From NCBI GenBank assembly GCA_036501345.1, contig DASYAN010000438.1, positions 1-9,586 on the forward strand: a DNA stretch of 9,586 nucleotides. Direction: 5' to 3'. The DNA is from DASYAN01 sp036501345 (GTDB taxonomy: Bacteria; Chloroflexota; Ktedonobacteria; Ktedonobacterales; Ktedonobacteraceae). Every line of letters begins with the position of its first letter. Position 1 is the stretch's first letter. This document shows, piece after piece, positions 1 to 5,762 of the stretch. The position numbers and the translations under genes are program-made. A model generated the notes under the pieces. It saw only the letters and a program-made list of their open reading frames with translations. It did not search any database and had not been told where the DNA came from.

Positions 1-2
1 CT

Positions 3-101
3 GACGAGATTGTGAATTGGATGCAATCGGTACCTGAGTTCCATCGTAACGAGATGCAAGTTCGCGTCAACGATGATGCTAGACACAGCAAGAGGAGATA
101 G
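3..101 (+). CDS. 3' end of an unidentified protein (partial)
   Basis: Only the last 32 codons are present, open from the left edge to TAG at 99-101. The visible tail begins DEIVNWMQSVPEFHRNEM and ends in a basic HSKRR. This is too short to assign a family or a function. Support for coding comes from the next gene: its Shine-Dalgarno sequence (AGAGGAGA, 91-98) lies inside the end of this frame and its ATG follows 2 bases after the stop, the usual spacing of an operon. The other two forward frames are stopped within the first 36 bases. Confidence 0.5.
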   Translation, partial: DEIVNWMQSVPEFHRNEMQVRVNDDARHSKRR

Positions 102-103
102 AC

Positions 104-262
104 ATGCTCAGTATCATTATCCTGACTACAGTCATCGGTGCCGCGCTCGTCGTAGGTTGTCTCATAGGCGCATGCATGCCTCGCAGAAGACCACGTAGGC
201 TCCCAGGACCAACGATAGTACGTCACACAATGTATCTCTTGCCAGAGAGGAGAGAGAGGTAG
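104..262 (+). CDS. Small single-span membrane peptide, 52 aa
   Basis: The ORF runs from ATG 104 to TAG 260-262, with a strong SD (AGAGGAGA, 91-98) 5 bases before the start. Residues 3-24 are a continuous hydrophobic stretch (IIILTTVIGAALVVGCLIGA) with two cysteines near its cytoplasmic end. A very basic RRRPRR segment follows at 27-32, then a basic tail. By the positive-inside rule the N-terminus would face out and the tail would sit in the cytoplasm. It could also be read as a signal peptide, but there is no mature domain after it. The gene is the last of its operon, because a perfect intrinsic terminator follows 17 bases after the stop. No family is recognised. Such peptides in mobile elements are sometimes holin-like or toxin-like, but nothing here shows that. 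Confidence 0.6.
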   Translation: MLSIIILTTVIGAALVVGCLIGACMPRRRPRRLPGPTIVRHTMYLLPERRER

Positions 263-279
263 TAGGTCTGCATAACGAC

Positions 280-318
280 GCCCCGGCCATTCATCGCGAG
301 TGGGCCGGGGCTATTTTT
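280..318 (+). terminator. Rho-independent terminator
   Basis: GCCCCGGCC (280-288) pairs perfectly with GGCCGGGGC (303-311) around a 14-base loop, followed directly by TATTTTT (312-318). It ends the operon of the membrane peptide. Confidence 0.9.
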
Positions 319-431
319 GTGCTTTGTCCAACGAGCAAGGAACAAAGTACTATTTTACACAAGCAACAGAAGCATTTATGTTCAATGCATGCTACAAATA
401 AAGCATGATGAAAATGAGAGGACTGAGCGCT

Positions 432-683
432 ATGGTATTTAGTCGTTGCTTTTTCTGCTCAACCGCCCTGAACAAGCGCCATACTCCTATCGACTTTGCT
501 GCGAGGTGGTCTTATCTCTTCCAAATTGAGATGTGGTATCCGGAGGAAGCAAGGTTATGTCCTGATTGCTTCGGCAGAATTGATGCAGACTTTTTTATCT
601 GGCAACTGCTGGGCGGACCAAGTCAGATTACGCTTATGTCCCTGGAAATCGATGAAATGCATCAGGATGGTAAGCTCATTTGA
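432..683 (+). CDS. Small CxxC/CxxC putative zinc-binding protein, 83 aa
   Basis: Two paired-cysteine knuckles, C6-x2-C9 and C43-x2-C46, are spaced as in a small treble-clef or zinc-ribbon fold. The rest is aromatic and acidic (WYPEEARLCPDCFGRID). I chose ATG 432 because GAGAGGA (416-422) sits 9 bases before it. The in-frame ATGs at 405, 408 and 414 have no SD and would only add MMKMRGLSA. The gene stands alone: a terminator lies upstream and a convergent gene pair downstream. A weak promoter-like pair (TTGTCC 324-329, TACTAT 348-353) precedes it. Metal binding is inferred from the cysteine pattern. A role as a DNA-binding or adaptor protein is possible but not shown. Confidence 0.6.
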   Translation: MVFSRCFFCSTALNKRHTPIDFAARWSYLFQIEMWYPEEARLCPDCFGRIDADFFIWQLLGGPSQITLMSLEIDEMHQDGKLI

Positions 684-712
684 GCTCTTCCCCTTGTGTA
701 ACATCTCAGGCA

Positions 713-761
713 AAAAGATGCGGCCATCCTCCCTCATCCAAGAGGAACAGCCACATCTTTT
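713..761. terminator. Bidirectional terminator-like hairpin between convergent genes
   Basis: AAAAGATG (713-720) pairs with CATCTTTT (754-761). After one mismatch, GGC (722-724) pairs with GCC (750-752), and an inner stem 727-731/742-746 closes the loop. The T-run on each strand lies in the 3' arm of the stem. It sits between the plus gene ending at 683 and the minus gene ending at 790, so it can serve both. Confidence 0.5.
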
Positions 762-789
762 GAAAGGATAGAAAGACACGTGCCAATGC

Positions 790-1128
790 TTATAACCGAT
801 AGAGCCTGATATATCGATTGATCAAGTCCTCTTCAGCCGCACCGTAATTCGTACGGTTGTACTCGTCCCAAAAGCGCTGGCGCACTGAAGCAGGGAGCAA
901 TTGCTTCAGCTCATGGGCTGTATAGCGTGTTCGTACTGATGTGCTCTTCCTGCTATATTCTCCAGGTGCACTATAGTGACGACTCCCATCGCCAACCTTG
1001 CTACGTCTGGCTTCTCTTGCGATCTGAGCATCCATTTCTGGTGCGAGACGGGAGAGCCGATCAATCTTCATGCCCAGAACGATCAAGTCGGCTTTGTGCC
1101 TTTCTATGTCATTGGTGAATAGCTTCAT
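790..1128 (-). CDS. Uncharacterised protein, 112 aa (second gene of minus operon)
   Basis: The product is basic and helical, with no recognised family. Residues 1-42 look helical and charged (MKLFTNDIERHKADLIVLGM), 45-65 are Ser/Arg/Gly rich and probably flexible, and 69-112 are again helical, with aromatic clusters (RQRFWDEYNRTNYG, INRYIRLYRL). On the minus strand, AGGTGG stands 6 bases before the ATG and overlaps the stop codon of the preceding gene, so the two are probably translated together. It is the last gene of the pair and ends at the convergent hairpin. No membrane segment or catalytic motif is visible. A DNA-associated or structural role cannot be excluded or supported. Confidence 0.6.
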   Translation of the reverse strand: MKLFTNDIERHKADLIVLGMKIDRLSRLAPEMDAQIAREARRSKVGDGSRHYSAPGEYSRKSTSVRTRYTAHELKQLLPASVRQRFWDEYNRTNYGAAEEDLINRYIRLYRL

Positions 1129-1138
1129 GATGGTCCAC

Positions 1139-1474
1139 CTACAATTCGCGCAGACGTTGAGCTGTCAGGGCTTGCTCCCTGGCCAGATCTTTTCGCGCTT
1201 CTCGTGCTGGGCGATTTTGCTCAAATCGTTTCTGTGTCTCCAGTGCTGCTCTTGGATCAAACGGTTCGTCCAGCAGGTGCTCTTTTTCGCTTTCAGTGAG
1301 TGCTCGTCGCTGAAGTTGTTCAATTGCAGCAAAACATTTGCGAATTACTTTCTCGGTCGCAATCCCGCTTTCCTCGAAATCATAGACTTCTCGAAAGGTA
1401 ACGTCCGCCAGATCCGCAAAATCAACCGTGTTCCGCTCGAAAATTTCCCGTCTCAACTTAAAATTTAAAGGCAT
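1139..1474 (-). CDS. Uncharacterised charged helical protein, about 111 aa (first gene of minus operon)
   Basis: The N-terminal third (PLNFKLRREIFERNTVDFADLADVT) is mixed. From about residue 40 the protein is almost wholly charged helix, rich in Glu, Arg and Ala, ending QALTAQRLREL, and is probably a coiled coil. Two ATGs are adjacent (1477 and 1474). I prefer 1474 because the minus-strand SD AGAAAGGA (1488-1481) is then 6 bases away; it would be only 3 from 1477. The gene heads a two-gene minus-strand operon with a 10-base gap and an SD overlapping its stop. A minus-strand promoter (TTGTCA 1581-1576, TATAAT 1557-1552) lies upstream. I recognise no family. Other protein-binding coiled-coil functions fit equally well. 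Confidence 0.6.
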   Translation of the reverse strand: MPLNFKLRREIFERNTVDFADLADVTFREVYDFEESGIATEKVIRKCFAAIEQLQRRALTESEKEHLLDEPFDPRAALETQKRFEQNRPAREARKDLAREQALTAQRLREL

Positions 1475-1531
1475 CATTTTTCCTTTCTACGACAATTGCC
1501 GTAAATTCTTCTATTTCACTTATAAAACAAC

Positions 1532-1559
1532 TTGAGATAAGTTCATATAGCATTATATA
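1532..1559 (+). promoter_or_regulatory. Sigma70-like promoter for the 1615 operon
   Basis: TTGAGA (1532-1537), a 16-base spacer, then TATATA (1554-1559). The -10 region overlaps both the minus-strand promoter and the palindrome at 1557-1570. Confidence 0.5.
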
Positions 1560-1581
1560 CCATGTGGTATCATGATGACAA
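1552..1581 (-). promoter_or_regulatory. Sigma70-like promoter for the minus-strand gene pair
   Basis: Read on the minus strand: TTGTCA (1581-1576), an 18-base spacer, and a perfect TATAAT (1557-1552). The start of transcription would lie near 1545, leaving a leader of about 70 bases to the gene at 1474. Confidence 0.55.
1557..1570. promoter_or_regulatory. Candidate operator palindrome between divergent promoters
   Basis: ATACCA and TGGTAT form a perfect inverted repeat with a 2-base centre. It lies in the spacer of the minus promoter and over the -10 and start region of the plus promoter, so one bound dimer could affect both. The binding protein is unknown; the XRE or Arc regulator of this window would be the nearest candidates. 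Confidence 0.4.
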
Positions 1582-1614
1582 AAGTATCTTGACTCAGGAG
1601 AAGGAGAGAGAGCC

Positions 1615-1983
1615 ATGCTTAGACGAACACGCCAAACCATCCCAACTGCGCCACCTGTTCCAGCTGCACGCGATGAACGCACGCTCATTGCTTATCATCT
1701 GGAGATAGGCAGTATCATGCGATCCGAAAATTGGAGCCACACAACGCCAGAGACGGAGATTGTACGAGGGCAGTACCAGGAGATCTTTGCAATGGGCGCG
1801 TGCAGAATATTTCATTCAAAAGATCCTGGCGAAATATATCCTTACACGTGTTTATTGAGTAGCCCCTTGGATGATAAGCTTCGCTGGTTGACCTTTCCTG
1901 ATGAAATGCGCTTAGAGTCGTTTTTCAGGAACAACTTCGTTTCCTGCTGCATCGGCACAGGGCATAAGCGGTTGCCAAATTAG
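1615..1983 (+). CDS. Uncharacterised protein, 122 aa (first gene of plus operon)
   Basis: This is a soluble protein of no recognised family. A short basic, proline-rich N-terminus (MLRRTRQTIPTAPPVPAARD) precedes a mixed alpha/beta body with several aromatic residues. Cysteines occur singly and as a CC pair near the end, with no metal-site spacing. The start is well supported by the purine-rich SD GGAGAAGGAGAGAGA just before ATG 1615. It is the first gene after the divergent promoter region, and the next gene starts 11 bases after its stop, using an SD that overlaps the stop. The order orphan, orphan, terminase-like protein suggests a phage-type operon, but gives no function for this gene. Confidence 0.6.
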   Translation: MLRRTRQTIPTAPPVPAARDERTLIAYHLEIGSIMRSENWSHTTPETEIVRGQYQEIFAMGACRIFHSKDPGEIYPYTCLLSSPLDDKLRWLTFPDEMRLESFFRNNFVSCCIGTGHKRLPN

Positions 1984-1994
1984 GAGAGCAAGAT

Positions 1995-2324
1995 ATGACA
2001 ACAAAGGACAATACAGCAGAATCGACGCTCACCAAAGTCTATGCGCTTGAAAGTGTCTTCAAACGCATTAAGAGCTGGAAATATGAGAAGAATACTCAAA
2101 ATGCGTTGATAGAAGATGGATACGCTGAGATGCCTGATAGCGATATTGGTTGCATGAGATCCTTCTACCATGCGGAAAATGATACCTATGCTGTGCTTAT
2201 TGTCAACGCCGGCGATGCAAAGTATCTCGTGCTTATTGGTGACATTGCTGCATATATCAGCTTTCTCCAGCAAATAGGACCATGCTTGCATATCTTTAAG
2301 CACTTCGTGAAACATGCTGGATAG
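1995..2324 (+). CDS. Uncharacterised alpha/beta protein, 109 aa (second gene of plus operon)
   Basis: No family is recognised. The N-terminal half is charged and probably helical (VFKRIKSWKYEKNTQNALIE). The C-terminal half alternates short beta-like and helical stretches (DTYAVLIVNAGDAKYLVLIG, then AAYISFLQQIG). The valine/isoleucine stretch is too short and interrupted for a membrane helix. The SD TAGGAGAG (1981-1988) overlaps the previous stop, giving coupled translation with the 1615 gene. The terminase-like gene follows after 23 bases with its own SD. A small regulator or host-interaction protein is plausible, but there is no direct support. Confidence 0.6.
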   Translation: MTTKDNTAESTLTKVYALESVFKRIKSWKYEKNTQNALIEDGYAEMPDSDIGCMRSFYHAENDTYAVLIVNAGDAKYLVLIGDIAAYISFLQQIGPCLHIFKHFVKHAG

Positions 2325-2347
2325 GCACAGGACAAAAGAGGTTTTAC

Positions 2348-2866
2348 ATGTCTGACATAGACACTCCTACACCACACACGCGCAAGTCTGCACCACTTAC
2401 AGCAGAAGCGCGAACCATCGCACAAGAGAAGTTTTTGCACTCCTTCTCCATGACCGCGAATATTCGTGCAGCTTGCATGTCTGCTGGTATCCATCGTTCA
2501 ACCATCTACTATTGGAAAGAACACGATGAAACCTTCTCGGCACGGTTCCATATTGCGGAGCAAGAAGCCAACGACATTATCCGAGCAGAACTGTTTCGAC
2601 GTGCGATCCAGGGAGTTACGAAGCCTGTTGTTTCTCTTGGTAAAGTCGTCTATCAAGATGGTAAGCCGCTAATGGAGCGTGTGTATTCAGATAATCTCCT
2701 GAGTCTGCTGGCCAAGGCGAGATTACCGGAGTTCAGAGAGAAGCACAGCATCGAACATTCTGGCTCCGTTCAACTCCAACGTGATCCCATCCTGCAACTC
2801 CTGACTGATGAAGAATTAGCAACTCTTCAGAAGATTGTCTTCCAATTGCAACACCGATCGACATGA
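2348..2866 (+). CDS. Terminase small subunit-like helix-turn-helix protein, 172 aa
   Basis: The layout matches small terminase subunits of tailed phages, which recognise phage DNA and guide the large subunit in packaging. Residues 36-67 form a helix-turn-helix (TANIRAACMSAGIHRSTIYY, then WKEHDETFSARF). Residues 69-90 are a helix ending in RRAIQG. Residues 91-113 look like a beta hairpin (VVSLGKVVYQDGKPLMERVY), followed by SDNLLSLLAKARLPEFREK, a block typical of this family. AAAGAGGT stands 6 bases before ATG 2348. It is the third gene of its operon and is followed by a hairpin. No large subunit, portal or capsid gene lies in the window, so the protein may be a packaging relic or be used as a DNA-binding regulator. 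The family call is from motif memory, not a search. Confidence 0.7.
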   Translation: MSDIDTPTPHTRKSAPLTAEARTIAQEKFLHSFSMTANIRAACMSAGIHRSTIYYWKEHDETFSARFHIAEQEANDIIRAELFRRAIQGVTKPVVSLGKVVYQDGKPLMERVYSDNLLSLLAKARLPEFREKHSIEHSGSVQLQRDPILQLLTDEELATLQKIVFQLQHRST

Positions 2867-2884
2867 TCGTCTCACATTCCTCAC

Positions 2885-2922
2885 AAAGTTGTAACAACTA
2901 CATAGCATTGCTACAACTTTTT
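2885..2922 (+). terminator. Hairpin after the terminase-like gene, terminator-like
   Basis: AAAGTTGTA (2885-2893) pairs with TACAACTTT (2912-2920), a 9-base stem with an 18-base loop; the T-run (2918-2922) is partly in the stem. It starts 19 bases after the stop codon. The stem is AT-rich, so it may be weak, and it overlaps the first repeat of the adjacent AT-rich region. Confidence 0.45.
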
Positions 2923-3091
2923 CACAGATTTTTCACAATTTTGTACTCATTTTTGTACGCAAGCCGGAGTCGTGCTACCGCCAAAGACGCTAATATCGCA
3001 GTACCACCTACAACGCACTACGATGCAAATCTGACGGTTTGACGTGTCAATAATACAATGTACCTACCTATGCTGCTAAGGTGGTCTGACG

Positions 3092-3139
3092 CGTTACACT
3101 ACCTGTTTTGTTGTAGAATTCTTTAGAAATAGTGTAACG
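3092..3139. repeat. Inverted repeat sharing the core of the primase-gene iterons
   Basis: CGTTACACTA (3092-3101) and TAGTGTAACG (3130-3139) are perfect 10-base complements with a 28-base centre. The right copy reads TGTAACGAAT at 3133-3142, 9 of 10 identical to the primase-gene repeat TGTAACGGAT. The left copy matches it at 8 of 10 in reverse. Confidence 0.75.
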
Positions 3140-3178
3140 AATAGTAGTTATCAGTGTAGTCAATTCTAGTATGAGCTT

Positions 3179-3210
3179 TTATTCACAATTCGTGGATAAG
3201 TTGTAGATAA
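3179..3210. other. Cluster of three DnaA-box-like sites
   Basis: TTATTCACA (3179-3187, plus), TTATCCACG (3199-3191, minus) and TTATCTACA (3210-3202, minus) each differ by one base from the consensus TTATCCACA. Starts are 12 and 11 bases apart, about one helical turn. Confidence 0.5.
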
Positions 3211-3233
3211 CTCATCAGAAGTAACACAAGAAT

Positions 3234-3245
3234 GAACAAATGTTC
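3234..3245. promoter_or_regulatory. LexA (SOS) box-like palindrome
   Basis: GAACAAATGTTC is a perfect palindrome and fits the GAAC-N4-GTTC core of the Gram-positive-type LexA box. It stands about 100 bases before the promoter of the XRE regulator gene. One site only, so it may be chance. Confidence 0.35.
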
Positions 3246-3341
3246 TATGGCATGTGTACCTAAGATTTTGCGAAGATCGCACGTGGGGATCTGGGGATTA
3301 CAGAAACGGCTATCTCGTTCATATGAAATTAGCCTATCTCA

Positions 3342-3370
3342 TTGACAACCATTCGATTCTAAGGTATCAT
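3342..3370 (+). promoter_or_regulatory. Sigma70-like promoter for the XRE regulator
   Basis: A perfect TTGACA (3342-3347), a 17-base spacer and TATCAT (3365-3370). Transcription would start near 3377, giving a leader of about 16 bases that just holds the SD. Confidence 0.7.
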
Positions 3371-3392
3371 TTTAAAGCACAGAGGTGCGCCA

Positions 3393-3602
3393 ATGAACTT
3401 AGAATATTACAGAGTCGAATGTGGATGGAGCAAGAATGAAATGGCTAGACAGGCGAGGATTGATGTAAATACACTCAACCGAGCTATGGCAGGTGAAACC
3501 ATAACGTTGAATACTGCTAAGAAGCTAGCGCATGCCATTTCTAAAGCGCTAGGCCAAACCATCCAATACCAGCAGATCGAAGGCCTAAATGTAAATGTGT
3601 AG
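3393..3602 (+). CDS. XRE/Cro-type helix-turn-helix regulator, 69 aa
   Basis: This is a single-domain DNA-binding protein of the lambda-repressor/Cro fold, the usual switch protein of phages and plasmids. Helix 2 is about residues 14-22 (KNEMARQAR) and the recognition helix about 24-34 (DVNTLNRAMAG). The scaffold TLNTAKKLAHAISKALG (38-54) follows, with a short tail to 69. There is no ligand or protease-sensitive domain, so it is Cro-like rather than CI-like. AGAGGTG (3381-3387) is 5 bases before ATG 3393, and a strong promoter lies directly upstream. It stands alone, beside the candidate origin, and could control it or the divergent promoters at 1532-1581. The target is inferred from proximity only. 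Confidence 0.85.
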   Translation: MNLEYYRVECGWSKNEMARQARIDVNTLNRAMAGETITLNTAKKLAHAISKALGQTIQYQQIEGLNVNV

Positions 3603-3624
3603 TCTCTTGTAGCGCAAAATTTCA

Positions 3625-3661
3625 GCCGACTTCTCACCTCGCAAAAAGTAGATCAGTCGGC
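3625..3661 (+). terminator. Weak hairpin after the XRE gene
   Basis: GCCGACT (3625-3631) pairs with AGTCGGC (3655-3661) around a 23-base loop. Little T-run follows, so its action as a terminator is doubtful. Confidence 0.3.
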
Positions 3662-3753
3662 ATTGTGAACAAGTGGTTTCCCACATGTCTGCTTATAGCA
3701 TAGGCCATGATGGGAAGCGAGTCAAGATTCATTTTTGAAAGGATACCCCTACC

Positions 3754-4041
3754 ATGGCAACTAACGCAAAATCAGTTGAAAAAGTTGAAACCATCCTTCA
3801 AAACCTCAAAGCTGAAGCGAAAAAGGCTCATGACGAAGAAGATGTTTTTCTAATGTCGGTACTCACTGACATGATTAAGCTGGTTTCGCCCGTAGTAACC
3901 AAGGCTATTGCCCGTCAACACCGTGAGACAAACGCAAAGATCAACAAAGCTCACAAGAAGCTGCGTGAGAAGGCTGCAAAAGAGAGGGCTACTGCAAAAG
4001 AGAATCCTTCTGAAGAAGCTCCTGACCTGTCGGACATCTAG
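3754..4041 (+). CDS. Small charged coiled-coil protein, 95 aa
   Basis: The protein is almost wholly helical and highly charged. The N-terminal half (KVETILQNLKAEAKKAHDEE) has heptad-like spacing. A less charged helix (VFLMSVLTDMIKLVSPVVTK, about 31-50) follows, then a Lys/Arg/Ala-rich helix (about 55-83) and an acidic tail (PSEEAPDLSDI). AAAGGA (3738-3743) precedes ATG 3754 by 10 bases. A clear terminator follows, so the gene is a single unit or the end of one with the XRE gene. The 31-50 stretch is amphipathic rather than membrane-spanning. No family is recognised; a nucleoid-like or protein-partner role is possible. Confidence 0.65.
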   Translation: MATNAKSVEKVETILQNLKAEAKKAHDEEDVFLMSVLTDMIKLVSPVVTKAIARQHRETNAKINKAHKKLREKAAKERATAKENPSEEAPDLSDI

Positions 4042-4061
4042 TGCTCTCACTCGGCGCAATA

Positions 4062-4094
4062 GGGACGCAGTACGTTATTGCGTCCCCAAATTTT
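4062..4094 (+). terminator. Rho-independent terminator
   Basis: GGGACGCA (4062-4069) pairs perfectly with TGCGTCCC (4079-4086) around a 9-base loop, followed by CAAATTTT. It separates the coiled-coil gene from the membrane-protein operon. Confidence 0.8.
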
Positions 4095-4162
4095 GAGCAG
4101 TGTTTTACCCCTACTAATGGTGTTTTTACACGGGTTTATTGCGCAGAGACCTCAGATTTAAA

Positions 4163-4191
4163 TTGACTAGTCGTTGGTTAACCCCGATAGA
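4163..4191 (+). promoter_or_regulatory. Possible promoter for the membrane-protein operon
   Basis: TTGACT (4163-4168), a 17-base spacer and GATAGA (4186-4191). The -35 is good and the -10 poor. Position fits, as the preceding terminator isolates this operon. Confidence 0.35.
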
Positions 4192-4241
4192 ACCGGATTG
4201 CTGAAAGTAGTTAATGGTTTTCAGAAAGGAAATTTAATTCG

Positions 4242-5189
4242 ATGGATCTCAAGGGAAAGGCCCTCACCTACATCATAAACAGACTAGATCCAGATAAATC
4301 ATTTGGTGCCACGCGTCCAGATAACTCAACCGCTCTTGCACCAGCTGCTAACGAGCAAGTAGCAGTCATACCCGAGCAAGCAAAGGATGCTGAGGTTGTT
4401 TCTGGCACCTTTATGCCTGATATCCAGATTACGACAAGTAGTGGCGATGCACGCCAGCATACCGAACGTATCCGCAAAACGGTTGAAAGTTTCAATGAGG
4501 ATAGGCAAAGTCCACTTGAATGGGTAGTCGTCAAGTTCTTTACCGTTCTGGCCTATCTCTTGCCACCTTTCATTGCGTGGATTGTTGGCAGTGCGATAGG
4601 GCAAGTTTGGGCAGGAAAGTTCGATTGGAGCAACCCTTACAGTCTCTATAGCTACGGGATATCAGTCGGACTGGAGATGATGATTCCAGTGATGGGATAC
4701 TCTGTTGTGACAACGGCAAAAAGAGCCGTAAAAGACCGCTCAATGCTATGGGTTCCAATCGTTTTAACGCTGTGTTTTCTAGGACTGGCAATAGGCAATA
4801 GCTTTGCCCAAATGTTTATGATCGAAGGCCATATCAAGATTGCTGCAACCGATTTTAAAGGGCAAGCTTCTATGTACTTTCGTAGCTTTGGACCGCTTAT
4901 CATCGATGCAATAGCAACCATTTTCTTGACCGTCGTCACCGTCAAAAGCCAAAAGAAATTTATCAAGGATATGCAAGAGAAAGAGGAGGCTATTAACAGT
5001 GTTGCGCGTTCTGAGATTAAAGTGGAGCAAGCCTTTGATCAATCAGTGATTGACCGTGAAAATGCTCAGGTTGAACAGGAGCGAAAACGCATGGACAATG
5101 AACTTTTGAGAGAGCTCACCCGTCGCCGCAATGATGACACGCTAGGAGGTGACTCTGGCAGCAAGGGCAAATATGGAGGTGGTTGGTAG
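4242..5189 (+). CDS. Four-helix membrane protein with a coiled-coil tail, 315 aa
   Basis: Three parts are visible. Residues 1-90 are soluble and polar, probably flexible (Ala/Gln/Thr/Ser rich). Four hydrophobic helices follow, at about 97-121 (VKFFTVLAYLLPPFIAWIVG), 138-158, 168-193 and 215-234. Residues 235-297 are a long charged helix (QKKFIKDMQEKEEAINSVAR onward), likely a coiled coil, and the protein ends in a glycine-rich GGDSGSKGKYGGGW. An even number of spans puts both soluble ends on the same side, probably the cytoplasm. No catalytic motif is seen. AGAAAGGA (4223-4230) precedes ATG 4242 by 11 bases. It heads a three-gene operon whose third product is also a coiled coil, so a membrane-anchored complex is plausible. 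The family is not recognised. Confidence 0.75.
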   Translation: MDLKGKALTYIINRLDPDKSFGATRPDNSTALAPAANEQVAVIPEQAKDAEVVSGTFMPDIQITTSSGDARQHTERIRKTVESFNEDRQSPLEWVVVKFFTVLAYLLPPFIAWIVGSAIGQVWAGKFDWSNPYSLYSYGISVGLEMMIPVMGYSVVTTAKRAVKDRSMLWVPIVLTLCFLGLAIGNSFAQMFMIEGHIKIAATDFKGQASMYFRSFGPLIIDAIATIFLTVVTVKSQKKFIKDMQEKEEAINSVARSEIKVEQAFDQSVIDRENAQVEQERKRMDNELLRELTRRRNDDTLGGDSGSKGKYGGGW

Positions 5190-5191
5190 TC

Positions 5192-5719
5192 ATGCTCTCG
5201 GAACGGCAAAGGCGCATAGCCGTCATGCGACAATTTGAATTGCAGTACCCAAAGTATCCGCTTCAGATACTCGAGCGACTGACCAACTTCAGATACCGCA
5301 TGTTTGAAGAGGAGAGACAAGTCGAGATGCTAGCAACGACGCTAGCATCCAGCTGGGACTTCTATGAGCATCGCTTGAATTTAGCAAAGCATGGATTTAC
5401 CATGATCATCTGTCAGAAACATAATGCTGCCGTGCCCTTGTTTACGCTGGAGCTTGATACCCAAGTGATGTACGGACCTGGAGCTGTGCCTGACAAAGCA
5501 CCAGATAGAGCACTCATCAAAGCACCAGATGAAGACAAAGAGAGCAAGCGCAAACGCCGGACACCCGATGAGCAGAAGATACTCATCAGCCGAATCATCC
5601 TTGGCGCAACTGCTGGCATGGCCGAGCTGAAGGATATGCCAGACCGGACACGACAATACTATCTTGTACTGAGAGAGCAGTACTTACAGCCCAAAGTTGG
5701 GAGACCTTGGGCAAGCTAA
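5192..5719 (+). CDS. Uncharacterised protein, 175 aa (second gene of membrane operon)
   Basis: I place the start at ATG 5192: a full GGAGGTGG (5175-5182), inside the end of the previous gene, is 9 bases away. A TTG at 5183 would add three residues but lies against the SD. The N-terminal part (1-85) is helical and basic with a beta-like end (MIICQKHNAAVPLFTLELDT). Residues 97-125 are a low-complexity linker with two KAPD repeats and a KESKRKRR basic patch. Residues 126-165 look like a small helical domain (PDEQKILISRIILGATAGMA). The gap after the membrane gene is only 2 bases, so they are coupled and probably work together. No family is recognised; the basic patch could bind nucleic acid or lipid. 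Confidence 0.7.
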   Translation: MLSERQRRIAVMRQFELQYPKYPLQILERLTNFRYRMFEEERQVEMLATTLASSWDFYEHRLNLAKHGFTMIICQKHNAAVPLFTLELDTQVMYGPGAVPDKAPDRALIKAPDEDKESKRKRRTPDEQKILISRIILGATAGMAELKDMPDRTRQYYLVLREQYLQPKVGRPWAS

Positions 5720-5762
5720 ACCGTTCACAATTTGTAGACGGCACACCAGAAAGGACCCCACT

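Larger units (their letters stand above)
2867..3392. other. Gene-free AT-rich region, candidate replication origin
   Basis: No convincing gene lies in these 526 bases. Visible structure, in order: two TTTTTCACA direct repeats 11 bases apart (2918, 2929); two TTTTGTAC repeats 12 bases apart (2939, 2951); two TCTGACG repeats (3030, 3085); an inverted pair CGTTACACTA/TAGTGTAACG (3092-3101, 3130-3139); three DnaA-box-like sites in 3179-3210; a LexA-box-like palindrome (3234-3245); and a promoter (3342-3370). Helically phased repeats in AT-rich DNA next to DnaA-like boxes, upstream of a regulator and in the same element as a primase-helicase, are typical of plasmid or phage origins. The origin role is inferred. 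Confidence 0.5.

Noticed and set aside
2885..2951. A CRISPR-like or tandem repeat array in the AT-rich region
   Set aside because: The repeats are only 8-9 bases and occur in pairs, with no regular spacer-repeat units.
3254..3439. A 61-codon plus-strand frame before the XRE gene
   Set aside because: It runs through the promoter, the SD and the start of the well-supported XRE gene in another frame and has no SD.
3663..3699. Promoter-like TTGTGA and TATAGC before the coiled-coil gene at 3754
   Set aside because: The spacer is 25 bases, too long for a sigma70-type promoter.
5697..5762. An upstream extension of the small coiled-coil gene to a TTG start
   Set aside because: It overlaps the end of the preceding gene and has no SD, whereas ATG 5763 has AGAAAGGA at 7 bases.
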